Assembly: GCF_900113955.1 (NCBI RefSeq)
Contig: NZ_FORH01000002.1
Span: forward strand, 372,001 to 436,000
Source: Celeribacter neptunius
GTDB taxonomy: Bacteria > Pseudomonadota > Alphaproteobacteria > Rhodobacterales > Rhodobacteraceae
Length of the DNA: 64,000 bases
Direction: 5' to 3'
Shown: positions 26,151 through 35,457 of the stretch, in pieces
Layout of the letters: every line of letters begins with the position of its first letter
Numbering within the stretch: position 1 is the first letter of the stretch
The notes under the pieces: model-generated
The model's database searches: none
What the model was told of the DNA's origin: nothing
What the model saw: the letters and a program-made list of their open reading frames with translations, nothing else
Translations under genes and position numbers: made by a program

Positions 26151-28649
26151 TCAGAACGGCACATCACCGGCCTGATCCGCCGGCATCACGAAGCCCGCCA
26201 CAAGCTTCTTCGTGCCCGAATGATCGAACTCGATGGAGAGCTTGTCGCCCTCGATCTCCATCACCTCGCCATAGCCGAATTTCTTGTGAAACACCCGGTC
26301 GCCGATGGTGAAGCTGCTGGTCGCCTTGGCATTGATGGTGATCGGCGGTTTCGGCGAAGCATTGCGCTGCGCACGCTCCTGCATGCGTTTCCAGCCCGGC
26401 GAATTGTAGACATCGGCCTTGGCGGCCCGGCGTTCGAAGGTCGACGGGCTCTCCGCCATCGTCATGGACCCGCCGTAGCGCCCAGCCCCATGTCCGGCCA
26501 TGTGCCCCGCCATATGACCGGCCTGCCCGCCCAGTCCCGACGGCGCGGTGACATCGACATCCTCGGGCGACAGCTCATCGATGAAACGCGACGCGAGTTG
26601 CGATTGCCACTGGCCATAGACCCGGCGATTGGCGGCAAAGGAAATCGTGCAAAGCTCCTCGGCGCGGGTGATGCCGACATAGGCCAGCCGCCGCTCTTCC
26701 TCGAGCCCCTTGACGCCGCTCTCATCCATCGAGCGCTGCGAGGGGAACAGCCCCTCTTCCCAGCCCGGCAGGAAGACCACGGGAAATTCGAGCCCCTTGG
26801 CGCCATGCAGCGTCATGATGGTGACCTTCTCGCCGTCATTGCCGCTGTCATTGTCCATGATCAGCGCGACATGCTCCAGAAAACCCGCGAGGTTTTCGAA
26901 CTGTTCCAGCGCCTTGACCAATTCCTTGAGGTTCTCCAAACGCCCCGGCGCCTCCGGGTTTTTGTCATTCTGCCACATCGTGGTGTAGCCGGATTCGTCG
27001 AGGATCCGCTCCGCCAGCTCGATATGACCGATCTCGGCAGGATCATAGGCGACATCTTCGACGAGCGCGTCCTCATCCTCGACGCCATAGCGGATCTGCT
27101 GCACGTTCAGCGAGGTCCAGCGGTCGAGATCGGCGAGCAACTGCGCCACGCCGGACTTGGCCTTGCCCTTCAAAAGCCCGTCCGCCACCGCGATCCGCGC
27201 GCCCTCGACGAGATTCACCCCGTTGGAGCGCGCCGCGACCTGAATGTCCTGCAGTGCCTTGTCGCCGACGCCGCGTTTCGGCGTGTTGATGATGCGCTCG
27301 AATGCCAGATCGTCATCCGGCTGACAGACCACGCGGAAATAGGCCATGGCATCGCGGATCTCCATCCGCTCGTAGAACCGTGGCCCGCCGATCACCCGAT
27401 ACGGCAGGCTGATCGACAGGAACCGATCCTCGAAAGCCCGCATCTGATGCGAGGCCCGCACCAGAATCGCCATGTCATCAAGGGAATATTGCCGAAGCCG
27501 GGCCCGTGTGCCGCCATGCATCGCCTCGATTTCCTCACCGACCCAGCGCGCTTCCTCTTCGCCATCCCAATGGCCGACGAGGCGCACCTTTTCGCCCTCG
27601 GTCTCGGCGGTCCAGAGATCCTTGCCGAGACGGTCCTTATTGCCCGCGATCACCGAGGAGGCGGCGGCGAGAATATGCGGTGTAGAGCGGTAATTCTGTT
27701 CCAGACGGACAACCTTCGCGCCCGGAAAATCACGTTCGAACCGCAGGATATTGCCCACTTCCGCCCCGCGCCAGCCGTAGATCGACTGATCGTCATCGCC
27801 AACACAGCAGATATTTTTGTGCCCACCGGCCAGCAGCCGCAACCACAGGTATTGCGCCACGTTGGTGTCCTGATACTCGTCCACCAGGATGTATTTGAAC
27901 CAGCGCTGATACTGTTCCAGCAGATCGCCGTGTTTCTGGAAAATCGTCACCATGTGGAGCAGCAGATCGCCGAAATCGACGGCGTTGAGCGTCTTCAACC
28001 GCTCCTGATATTGGGCGTAGAGCTTGACCCCCAGCCCGTTGAACTCGGCCCCCTCGCCCGCCGACACATGGCCCGGGGTCAGCGCCCGGTTCTTCCAGCT
28101 GTCGATCATCCCGGCCAATTGCCGCGCTGGCCAGCGCTTCTCGTCGATGCCGGCGGCATTGATCAGCTGTTTCAACAGCCGGATCTGGTCATCCGTGTCG
28201 AGAATGGTGAAATTCGATTTCAGATCCACCAGTTCGGCATGACGCCGCAGCAGCTTGACACAGACCGAGTGAAAGGTCCCGAGCCAGGGCATGCCCTCGA
28301 TCTGATGACCCATGAGCGCGGCCACACGGTCCTTCATCTCGCGCGCGGCCTTGTTGGTGAAGGTCACGGCAAGGATCTCGTTCGGGCGTGCCCGGCCGGT
28401 ATTGAGCAGATGCGCGATACGGGCGGTGAGCGCCTTGGTCTTGCCCGTGCCCGCGCCGGCGAGCATCAGGACCGGCCCATCGAGGGTTTCGACCGCTTCG
28501 CGCTGCGCCGGGTTCAGGCTGTCGAGATAGGAGGTGTCCGGTGCGCCCAGCGCGGATTCCCGCGCCCCCTGCATCGCCAGTTGCGACAGGGAAAGGGACT
28601 GCGGCGCGGCGGCCGCCTCGAAGGCGTCATCTTCATTGAAACTGCTCAT
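26151..28649 (-). CDS. uvrD: UvrD/PcrA-type ATP-dependent DNA helicase
   Basis: Superfamily 1 3'-5' helicase acting in nucleotide excision and mismatch repair. About 832 aa. Motifs in order: Q-motif LNPAQREAV, Walker A LAGAGTGKT, AVTFTNKAA (Ia), VDEYQDTN (II), GDDDQSIYGWRGA (III), RLEQNYRST (IV), VTIMTLHGAKGLEFPVVF (V), and EERRLAYVGITRA (VI). The C-terminus ends in a short Tudor-like segment (FGYGEVMEIEGDKLSIEFD). ATG 28649 is chosen; an in-frame extension of 46 codons upstream is not conserved-looking. Confidence 0.95.
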   Translation of the reverse strand: MSSFNEDDAFEAAAAPQSLSLSQLAMQGARESALGAPDTSYLDSLNPAQREAVETLDGPVLMLAGAGTGKTKALTARIAHLLNTGRARPNEILAVTFTNKAAREMKDRVAALMGHQIEGMPWLGTFHSVCVKLLRRHAELVDLKSNFTILDTDDQIRLLKQLINAAGIDEKRWPARQLAGMIDSWKNRALTPGHVSAGEGAEFNGLGVKLYAQYQERLKTLNAVDFGDLLLHMVTIFQKHGDLLEQYQRWFKYILVDEYQDTNVAQYLWLRLLAGGHKNICCVGDDDQSIYGWRGAEVGNILRFERDFPGAKVVRLEQNYRSTPHILAAASSVIAGNKDRLGKDLWTAETEGEKVRLVGHWDGEEEARWVGEEIEAMHGGTRARLRQYSLDDMAILVRASHQMRAFEDRFLSISLPYRVIGGPRFYERMEIRDAMAYFRVVCQPDDDLAFERIINTPKRGVGDKALQDIQVAARSNGVNLVEGARIAVADGLLKGKAKSGVAQLLADLDRWTSLNVQQIRYGVEDEDALVEDVAYDPAEIGHIELAERILDESGYTTMWQNDKNPEAPGRLENLKELVKALEQFENLAGFLEHVALIMDNDSGNDGEKVTIMTLHGAKGLEFPVVFLPGWEEGLFPSQRSMDESGVKGLEEERRLAYVGITRAEELCTISFAANRRVYGQWQSQLASRFIDELSPEDVDVTAPSGLGGQAGHMAGHMAGHGAGRYGGSMTMAESPSTFERRAAKADVYNSPGWKRMQERAQRNASPKPPITINAKATSSFTIGDRVFHKKFGYGEVMEIEGDKLSIEFDHSGTKKLVAGFVMPADQAGDVPF

Positions 28650-28860
28650 GGGGGCAGGATACAGAAGTGACGCAGCGAGGGAAAGCACGTTCTGCAATTG
28701 TTCTCGCATCAAAATGGCCTCACGCAGTCTCGAAAACCCTCGGACTACGGGCGTCCGCCCAACTGCGCCCGGCACCAAGCCGATCAACGTCTCGGGCCCT
28801 CGCCCCCGCCATTCGCGTCCTCTGGGGCAGCCTGTCCGCCCTGCGGGACTTTCCTGCCAT

Positions 28861-28998
28861 TCGGACGTTGAGCAATCGGAGCGCTTGCGCCAGCCCGCCG
28901 AGACGGGTCAAGCCAGAGGCATGCTTTCAGCATGGCCGCACGCCCGGGCAACTGCGTTGCTGTTCCGGGCGGGTGCGCTACGTTCAAACCTCCCCAAA
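28861..28998. repeat. Dispersed intergenic repeat, copy B
   Basis: Second copy of the repeat at 5714-5857, in the same orientation relative to the window. The core GAGGCATGCTTTCAGCATG, CCGCACGCCCGGGCAACT, GTTGCTGTTCCGGGCGG is nearly identical, with divergence in the flanks. It lies in the 370-bp gap between uvrD and the marR gene, a non-coding stretch where I see nothing else. On the minus strand both copies encode a similar short peptide (MLKACL...DPSRR), probably incidental. Confidence 0.65.
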
Positions 28999-29019
28999 TG
29001 GCTCTCTCCGCCCCTCGGA

Positions 29020-29652
29020 CTACTCCGCCTTGCCCGGCTCCGACACGGTGGCCAGCGCGCCCGAGACATAGCGTGCAAACAAGCGGGAGAAATCTGCAAT
29101 ATCCTCGCCCGACCAACCGTCGAAGATCTGCGCCATCAGCCGCCATTTCGACAGGGTGAAGGCCCCGAGGAAGTCCCTGGCCTTGGGGGTGATCACCAGC
29201 ACGGATTTGCGCGCGTCCTCCTGCACCGCCTGCCGGGCGACATAGCCACGCGTCACCAGTTCGGAAACGATGCGCGAGGCGCGCGAAGGATCGACCGCCA
29301 TGACCTCGGCCACCATACCGATGGTCGGCGCCTCCGGACGGCCTCGCCCGATCCCGGCCGAGATTTGTGCCACCGACAGCAAGCCCTGCAGGATTGCGGG
29401 CTCGAGCGTCTCGGACATGCCGGCGAGCACCTTGCCCTTGAATTCGCCCTTCTCGGCCATGCGGCGCCATTGGAACATAGTGAGATCCAGCGCCAGAAGC
29501 GCCTCGACCGCCTCGGCGGAAAAGCCTTCGCCGACAAGGAAATCCGGCACGCCCGCGTGGACCCGCGGATCATGCGACGCCTTGGTCACAGGCCGGGTAT
29601 CCGCGTCAGAGGCGGCGTCGGAGACAGGTTTGGAACGGTCATGCGAATTCAT
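29020..29652 (-). CDS. MarR family transcriptional regulator
   Basis: 210-aa winged-helix repressor. The recognition region is GMVAEVMAVDPSRASRIVSELVTRGYVARQAVQEDARKSVLVITPKARDF. A poorly conserved N-terminal extension of about 60 residues precedes it. It is divergent from a DHA2 multidrug exporter, the classic MarR-pump pairing, and the 170-bp intergenic region holds inverted repeats, so autorepression and control of the pump are likely. Confidence 0.9.
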   Translation of the reverse strand: MNSHDRSKPVSDAASDADTRPVTKASHDPRVHAGVPDFLVGEGFSAEAVEALLALDLTMFQWRRMAEKGEFKGKVLAGMSETLEPAILQGLLSVAQISAGIGRGRPEAPTIGMVAEVMAVDPSRASRIVSELVTRGYVARQAVQEDARKSVLVITPKARDFLGAFTLSKWRLMAQIFDGWSGEDIADFSRLFARYVSGALATVSEPGKAE

Positions 29653-29681
29653 ATGCCGGATGTCTCATGTAAATGTGCGAA

Positions 29682-29743
29682 TGTCAATTATGTGATACTA
29701 ACATTTATGTGCTATTGACATATATGTGGGTTTAGCGCTACCT
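29682..29743. promoter_or_regulatory. Operator/promoter between marR-type gene and efflux pump
   Basis: Inverted arms TGTCAAT (29682-29688) and ATTGACA (29714-29720) flank ACATTTATGT. The perfect palindrome ACATATATGT occupies 29718-29727. TTGACA at 29715-29720 is a consensus -35 with a weak -10 (CTACCT) 17 bp downstream, so a repressor bound here would block pump transcription. The protein-site link is inferred. Confidence 0.55.
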
Positions 29744-29822
29744 CCGGCTCAAACGCCCCATTGCGAGCCGGCCAGAACCAGGACCGCGCCCAGACCAGGG
29801 CCTCAGGAGTTTCCGTATTTCC

Positions 29823-31379
29823 ATGTCACAAATGTCTCCCTCCACCCCGGCCAGCGCCACTTCAGCCCCAGCACCGGACCGCGCCGATACAGAAGCGCAT
29901 CCCCATAAGGAACATGGTTCCGTCCGTCTGGTGATCGCCTCTGTCGCGGTACTTTTGCTTTTGGCCTCGCTCGATCAAACCATCGTCTCCACCGCGCTTC
30001 CGACCATCGTCGCCGATCTCGGCGGGCTCGAGCACCTGTCCTGGGTGGTCACCGCCTATATTCTCGCCTCCACCGTGGTGGCGCCGCTCTATGGCAAGCT
30101 CGGCGATCTCTATGGCCGACGCAATGTGGTGATCGTCTCGGTCACGCTGTTCCTCTTCGGCTCGGTGCTTTGCGGTCTTTCCGGCTCGATGGGATTTCTG
30201 ATCATGGCCCGGGCGCTGCAGGGGCTTGGCGGCGGCGGGTTGTTCGTCCTGGCGCTGTCGATCATCGGCGATGTGATCCCGCCGAAAGAACGTGGCAAGA
30301 TCCAGGGCGTCTTTGCCGGGGTCTTTGGCCTTTCCTCGGTGGCCGGACCGCTCTTGGGCGGCTGGTTCGTCGATGCGCTGTCCTGGCACTGGATCTTCTT
30401 CATCAACCTGCCGGTCGGCGCGCTGGCGCTCTCGGGCTTTGTCTTCGGCTTCAAACCGCGCGGTGTCCGCACCCAGCACAAGATCGACTACCCCGGTGCG
30501 CTGACCCTGAGCCTGACGCTGTCGTCGCTGGTGCTTCTGACCGCTTTGGGCGGCAAGGAATTCGGCCTCACCGACCCGATCGGGCTCGGGCTGATGGCCC
30601 TGTTCGTGATGGCTCTGGTCAGCTTCGTGCGGATCGAGGGCAAGGCCTCCGAGCCGATCCTGCCGATCACCCTGTTCAAGATGAACATCTTTGCCGTCAC
30701 CACGGTGATTTCCTTCATTTCCGGCGCGCTGATGTTCGGCACGCTGACCTTCATCCCGATGTTCCTGCAACTGGCCAAGGGCGCCAGCGCGACGCAATCG
30801 GGTCTCCAGCTCATCCCGATGACCTTCGGCATCCTCCTGTCCTCGACAATCGCCGGGCAATATATGGGCCGGACCGGACGCTACCGGGTCCTGCCGATGA
30901 TCGGGCTGTCGCTGGCCTCCGTGTCGCTTCTGTCCCTGAGCCGCCTGTCGCCCGAAATGCCGTCCTGGCAGATCTGGCTGTCGCTCGCGGGCATGGGCGC
31001 CGGCATGGGCTGTATCTTCCCGGTGGTTACCACCGCCGTGCAAAACGCCGTGGAGCGGCATCAGATCGGCACTGCGACCGCGGCCGGGCTGATGTTCCGA
31101 CAGGTCGGGGCCTCGATTGCCGTGGCGCTGTTCGGCGCATTGTTTGCCGCCCGCATGGCTCGGCTGATGGGAGAAGCGCATGTCGAGGGGCTCTCCAATG
31201 TCGCGGAGCTCGGGCCGCAGATCCTCGCCACCCTGCCCGAAGACACCAAGGCGCTGATCGCCGAGACGATTTCCACCGCGCTGCACCCGATCTACTGGAT
31301 CGCCGCGGGGCTGGCGCTGGCCGGGCTGATGCTCTCTTTCTTCCTGCGGGAAATTCCACTGCGTTCGCGCGAAAGTTGA
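29823..31379 (+). CDS. DHA2-family MFS multidrug exporter
   Basis: 518-aa inner-membrane proton antiporter with 14 predicted helices. Motif C-like and motif A features are visible: LASLDQTIVSTALPTIVADLGG, SWVVTAYILASTVVAPLYGKLGDLYGRR, RALQGLGGGGLFVLALSIIGDVIPPKERG and GPLLGGWFVD, as in EmrB/QacA relatives. An N-terminal hydrophilic tail of about 40 residues is unusual. No HlyD-type adaptor gene is adjacent. Divergently regulated by the MarR protein. Confidence 0.92.
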   Translation: MSQMSPSTPASATSAPAPDRADTEAHPHKEHGSVRLVIASVAVLLLLASLDQTIVSTALPTIVADLGGLEHLSWVVTAYILASTVVAPLYGKLGDLYGRRNVVIVSVTLFLFGSVLCGLSGSMGFLIMARALQGLGGGGLFVLALSIIGDVIPPKERGKIQGVFAGVFGLSSVAGPLLGGWFVDALSWHWIFFINLPVGALALSGFVFGFKPRGVRTQHKIDYPGALTLSLTLSSLVLLTALGGKEFGLTDPIGLGLMALFVMALVSFVRIEGKASEPILPITLFKMNIFAVTTVISFISGALMFGTLTFIPMFLQLAKGASATQSGLQLIPMTFGILLSSTIAGQYMGRTGRYRVLPMIGLSLASVSLLSLSRLSPEMPSWQIWLSLAGMGAGMGCIFPVVTTAVQNAVERHQIGTATAAGLMFRQVGASIAVALFGALFAARMARLMGEAHVEGLSNVAELGPQILATLPEDTKALIAETISTALHPIYWIAAGLALAGLMLSFFLREIPLRSRES

Positions 31380-31647
31380 GCACGGACCACAGCTTAATCG
31401 CCGAGACGACACAGGTGATTCCCCCCACAGCACGTTTTGCAAACCGATCCGCACGTCAAAAATTGATTTGCTAAAATCATGAGTTTTGGGTGCAAATTTG
31501 CAAATTGTCCCGCCAAAACAGCGGCTCCCGCCGAAATCCTCCGCGCGGTCGCTTGCCGAAACGATATTCCGGGGTTTTGGGGATTTACTGCACCGCAGAA
31601 ATCCCTAACCTGATGAAAAAAGCAGCAAGGTAAGGGGAACTTGTGCC

Positions 31648-34600
31648 ATGGCCGACTTCAAGAAAGTCCTGATCGCCAACCGGGGGGAGATCGCGATCCG
31701 CGTCATGCGCGCGGCGAACGAACTGGGGAAACGGACCGTCGCGATCTATGCCGAAGAGGATAAGCTCTCTTTGCACCGTTTCAAAGCGGATGAGGCCTAT
31801 AAGATCGGCGAAGGCATGGGCCCGGTGGCCGCCTATCTGTCGATCGAGGAGATCATCCGGGTCGCGAAACTGTCGGGCGCCGATGCGATCCATCCGGGCT
31901 ACGGGCTGTTGTCCGAGAACCCTGACTTCGTCGACGCCTGCACCGCAGCCGGTATCACCTTTATCGGCCCGAAGGCCAAGACCATGCGGCAATTGGGCGA
32001 CAAGGCCTCGGCCCGCAAGGTGGCGATCGAGGCCGGCGTGCCGGTCATTCCCGCGACCGAGGTTCTGGGCGACGATTTCGACGCGATCCGCAAGGAAGCC
32101 GCCGAAATCGGCTTCCCGCTGATGCTGAAAGCCTCCTGGGGCGGCGGCGGGCGCGGCATGCGTCCGATCATGAATGCCGAGGAGCTCGAGGAAAAGGTCA
32201 AGGAAGGCCGGCGCGAAGCCGAGGCCGCCTTTGGCAATGGCGAGGGCTATCTTGAGAAGATGATCACCAAGGCGCGTCACGTCGAGGTGCAGATCCTCGG
32301 CGACAGCCATGGCAATATCTACCACCTCTACGAGCGCGACTGTTCGGTACAGCGCCGCAACCAGAAAGTGGTCGAACGCGCCCCTGCCCCCTTCCTGTCC
32401 TCGGCCCAGCGCGAGGAGCTGTGTTCCCTGGGCAAGCGGATCTGTGAATTCGTGAATTACGAATGCGCCGGCACGGTCGAATTCCTGATGGATATGGAGA
32501 CCGGCAAATTCTACTTCATCGAGGTGAACCCGCGGGTGCAGGTCGAGCACACGGTGACCGAGGAAGTCACCGGCATCGACATTGTGCGCGCCCAGATCCT
32601 GATTGCCGAGGGCAAGGCGCTGGTCGAAGCCACCGGTGTGGCCTCGCAATATGATGTGAAGCTCGACGGCCATGCGCTGCAGACCCGCGTCACCACCGAA
32701 GACCCGTCGAACAACTTCATCCCGGATTATGGCCGGATCACCACCTATCGTTCGGCGACCGGCATGGGCATCCGCCTCGACGGCGGCACGGCCTATTCCG
32801 GCGCGGTGATCACACGCTACTATGACTCGCTGCTCACGAAAGTGACCGCCTGGGCGCGCACGCCCGAGGCGGCGATCAAACGCATGGACCGGGCGCTTCG
32901 CGAATTCCGTATCCGCGGGGTTCAGACCAATATTGCCTTCGTCGAGAACCTGCTGAAACACCCGACCTTCCTGTCCAATGAATACACCACGAAATTCATC
33001 GACACGACGCCGGAACTGTTTGATTTCAAACCGCGCCGCGACCGGGCGACCAAGCTTCTGACCTATCTCGGCGACATCTCGGTAAACGGCCATCCGGAGA
33101 CCATCGGACGCGCCAAGCCCAAGGCGGATGCGCCCCGGGCGATTGCGCCGAAACTGCGCGGGGAGACCCCTGCCATGGGCACGCGTCAGCTCCTGGAAGA
33201 GCAAGGCGCCAAGGCGGTGGCCGACTGGATGCTCGACCAGGAAAAACTCCTGATCACCGACACGACGATGCGCGACGGGCACCAGTCGCTTCTGGCGACC
33301 CGGATGCGCTCCATCGACATGGTCAATGCCGCGGCCTCTTACGCGCATAACCTGCCCGGCCTGTTCTCGGTCGAATGCTGGGGCGGCGCCACTTTCGATG
33401 TGGCGTATCGCTTCCTGCAGGAATGCCCCTGGCAGCGCCTGCGCGACATTCGCGAGCGCATGCCCAACATCATGACGCAAATGCTGCTGCGCGCCTCGAA
33501 CGGCGTCGGCTACACCAATTATCCGGACAATGTGGTCCAGAGCTTCGTGAAACAGGCGGCCGAAACCGGCGTCGACGTGTTCCGCGTCTTCGACAGTCTC
33601 AACTGGGTCGAGAACATGCGCGTCGCCATGGATGCGGTGATCGAGAGCGGCAAGGTCTGCGAAGGCACGATCTGCTACACCGGCGATCTCCTGGACCCGA
33701 CGCGTCCGAAATACACGCTCGACTATTACGTCAAAATGGCGAAAGAGCTCGAGGCCGCCGGCGCCCATGTCCTTGGCCTCAAGGACATGGCGGGCCTGTT
33801 GAAACCGACGCAGGCCGGCATGCTGGTCAAGGCGCTCAAAGAAGAGGTCGGGTTGCCGATCCATTTCCACACCCATGACACCTCGGGCGCGGCGATCGCG
33901 ACCGTTCTGGCCGCGGCCGAGGCCGGGGTCGACGCGGTGGATGCGGCGATGGATGCGCTTTCGGGCAACACCTCTCAGCCGACGCTGGGCTCCATCGTCG
34001 AGGCACTCAGGTTCAACGACCGCAATACCGGGCTCGACGTGAGCGCAATCCGCGAGATGTCGAATTACTGGGAAGCGGTGCGGGCGCAATATGCCGCCTT
34101 TGAATCGAGCCTGCAGGCCCCGGCCTCCGAAGTCTATCTGCATGAGATGCCGGGTGGTCAATTCACCAACCTGAAGGCACAGGCGCGCTCGCTCGGGCTC
34201 GAAGAGCGCTGGCACGAGGTGGCCCAGGCCTATGCCGATGTGAACATGATGTTCGGCGATATCGTCAAGGTGACGCCTTCCTCCAAGGTGGTCGGCGACA
34301 TGGCGCTGATGATGGTGTCGCAAGGCCTCAGCCGTGCCGAGGTCGAAGATCCGAAGGTCGATGTCAGCTTCCCGGATTCGGTGATCGACATGATGCGCGG
34401 CAACCTCGGCCAGCCGCCGGGCGGTTTCCCCGACACGATCGTCAAGAAAGTGCTGGGCAAGGAGAAACCCAATCTGGAACGCCCGGGCAAACATCTCGAG
34501 CCGGTCGATCTCGAGGCGACCCGCGCCGAGCTCTGTGCCAAGTTCGATTGCGACATGATCGATGACGAGGATCTCAACGGCTACCTGATGTATCCGAAGG

Positions 34601-35091
34601 TCTTCTCCGATTACATGGAGCGGCACGAGCAATACGGCCCGGTGCGGACGCTGCCGACCAAGAACTTTTTCTACGGCATGCAGGAGGGCGAGGAGCTCTC
34701 CGCCACGATCGATCCCGGTGTGACGCTGGAGATCCGCTGTCAGGCGATTTCCGAACCGAACGAGGCGGGTGAGGTGAAGCTGTTCTTCGAGCTTAATGGT
34801 CAGCCGCGCACCGTGCGCATCAAAGACCGCTCGGCCGCCTCCTCCGTCGTCGCCAACGTCAAGGCGGATGCCGGCAACCCGAAACACATCGGCGCACCAA
34901 TGCCCGGCGTGGTCGCCACCGTGGTGGTCGCAGCCGGTCAGGCGGTGAAAAAGGGCGATGTGCTCCTGACCATCGAAGCGATGAAGATGGAGACCTCGAT
35001 CACCTCGGATCAGGACGGCACGGTCAAGGCGGTGCATATCGCCCCGGGCGCCCAAATCGACGCCAAGGACCTGCTGGTCGAGTTCGAGTAA
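31648..35091 (+). CDS. pyc: Pyruvate carboxylase
   Basis: Biotin-dependent enzyme carboxylating pyruvate to oxaloacetate, an anaplerotic reaction. At 1147 aa it has the full single-chain length. Domains: biotin carboxylase (about 1-455; ATP-grasp KASWGGGGRGMRP, RDCSVQRRNQKVVE, EVNPRVQVEHTVTEE), carboxyltransferase (about 530-800; TTMRDGHQSLLATR, FHTHDTSGAAIATVLAAAEAGVD), a tetramerisation region, and a C-terminal biotinyl domain with the biotin lysine in EAMKME. Preceded by about 270 bp of non-coding DNA and followed by a strong terminator. The antisense ORF along its length is a shadow. Confidence 0.97.
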   Translation: MADFKKVLIANRGEIAIRVMRAANELGKRTVAIYAEEDKLSLHRFKADEAYKIGEGMGPVAAYLSIEEIIRVAKLSGADAIHPGYGLLSENPDFVDACTAAGITFIGPKAKTMRQLGDKASARKVAIEAGVPVIPATEVLGDDFDAIRKEAAEIGFPLMLKASWGGGGRGMRPIMNAEELEEKVKEGRREAEAAFGNGEGYLEKMITKARHVEVQILGDSHGNIYHLYERDCSVQRRNQKVVERAPAPFLSSAQREELCSLGKRICEFVNYECAGTVEFLMDMETGKFYFIEVNPRVQVEHTVTEEVTGIDIVRAQILIAEGKALVEATGVASQYDVKLDGHALQTRVTTEDPSNNFIPDYGRITTYRSATGMGIRLDGGTAYSGAVITRYYDSLLTKVTAWARTPEAAIKRMDRALREFRIRGVQTNIAFVENLLKHPTFLSNEYTTKFIDTTPELFDFKPRRDRATKLLTYLGDISVNGHPETIGRAKPKADAPRAIAPKLRGETPAMGTRQLLEEQGAKAVADWMLDQEKLLITDTTMRDGHQSLLATRMRSIDMVNAAASYAHNLPGLFSVECWGGATFDVAYRFLQECPWQRLRDIRERMPNIMTQMLLRASNGVGYTNYPDNVVQSFVKQAAETGVDVFRVFDSLNWVENMRVAMDAVIESGKVCEGTICYTGDLLDPTRPKYTLDYYVKMAKELEAAGAHVLGLKDMAGLLKPTQAGMLVKALKEEVGLPIHFHTHDTSGAAIATVLAAAEAGVDAVDAAMDALSGNTSQPTLGSIVEALRFNDRNTGLDVSAIREMSNYWEAVRAQYAAFESSLQAPASEVYLHEMPGGQFTNLKAQARSLGLEERWHEVAQAYADVNMMFGDIVKVTPSSKVVGDMALMMVSQGLSRAEVEDPKVDVSFPDSVIDMMRGNLGQPPGGFPDTIVKKVLGKEKPNLERPGKHLEPVDLEATRAELCAKFDCDMIDDEDLNGYLMYPKVFSDYMERHEQYGPVRTLPTKNFFYGMQEGEELSATIDPGVTLEIRCQAISEPNEAGEVKLFFELNGQPRTVRIKDRSAASSVVANVKADAGNPKHIGAPMPGVVATVVVAAGQAVKKGDVLLTIEAMKMETSITSDQDGTVKAVHIAPGAQIDAKDLLVEFE

Positions 35092-35120
35092 CCGACCGGT
35101 GACCGGACTGGAAAACACGA

Positions 35121-35146
35121 AAGCCCCGCTCAGGCGGGGCTTTTTA
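35121..35146 (+). terminator. Intrinsic terminator of pyc
   Basis: Stem AAGCCCCGC / GCGGGGCTT with a TCAG loop followed by TTTTT, 30 nt after the pyc stop. Confidence 0.9.
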
Positions 35147-35457
35147 TTGGCAGCCATATCGGTTGAGCCGGTCGTTTCTTTGTCAGTGTCGTTTCTTTGT
35201 CAGTATTGCGGGATGGAGCGGACGTTTGAGTATTCGGCGCAAGCCGCACGTCGATGACGCGGGCGGTGGCGAGCCTACCCCGCGTGCCTCTCACTTTATC
35301 TCAGCAAAATTCGAAAAAGTTCAACACATTGTGCTGTCCTGACAAAATCGCCGCCGCGCGGGACGCGTCAGCGATGTGCGGCGGCCTGCGGCCTTGATTC
35401 CTCACGGGAGGCACGACGTTCAAATGTCTGGTAAGGGCTCATTCCGGACTGTCGTCC
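35147..35457. other. Non-coding stretch with a 17-bp tandem duplication
   Basis: About 310 bp without a gene between pyc and the convergent benE. It holds an exact tandem duplication of GTCGTTTCTTTGTCAGT (35171-35187 and 35188-35204) and an inverted repeat GCCGCCGC/GTGCGGCGGC around 35350-35387. No RNA family is recognised. Confidence 0.5.

Noticed and set aside
31585-35157. 1190-codon minus-strand ORF covering pyruvate carboxylase
   Set aside because: It is the antisense shadow of a high-GC gene, rich in His/Arg/Gly, with no domain. The plus strand encodes an unmistakable pyc.
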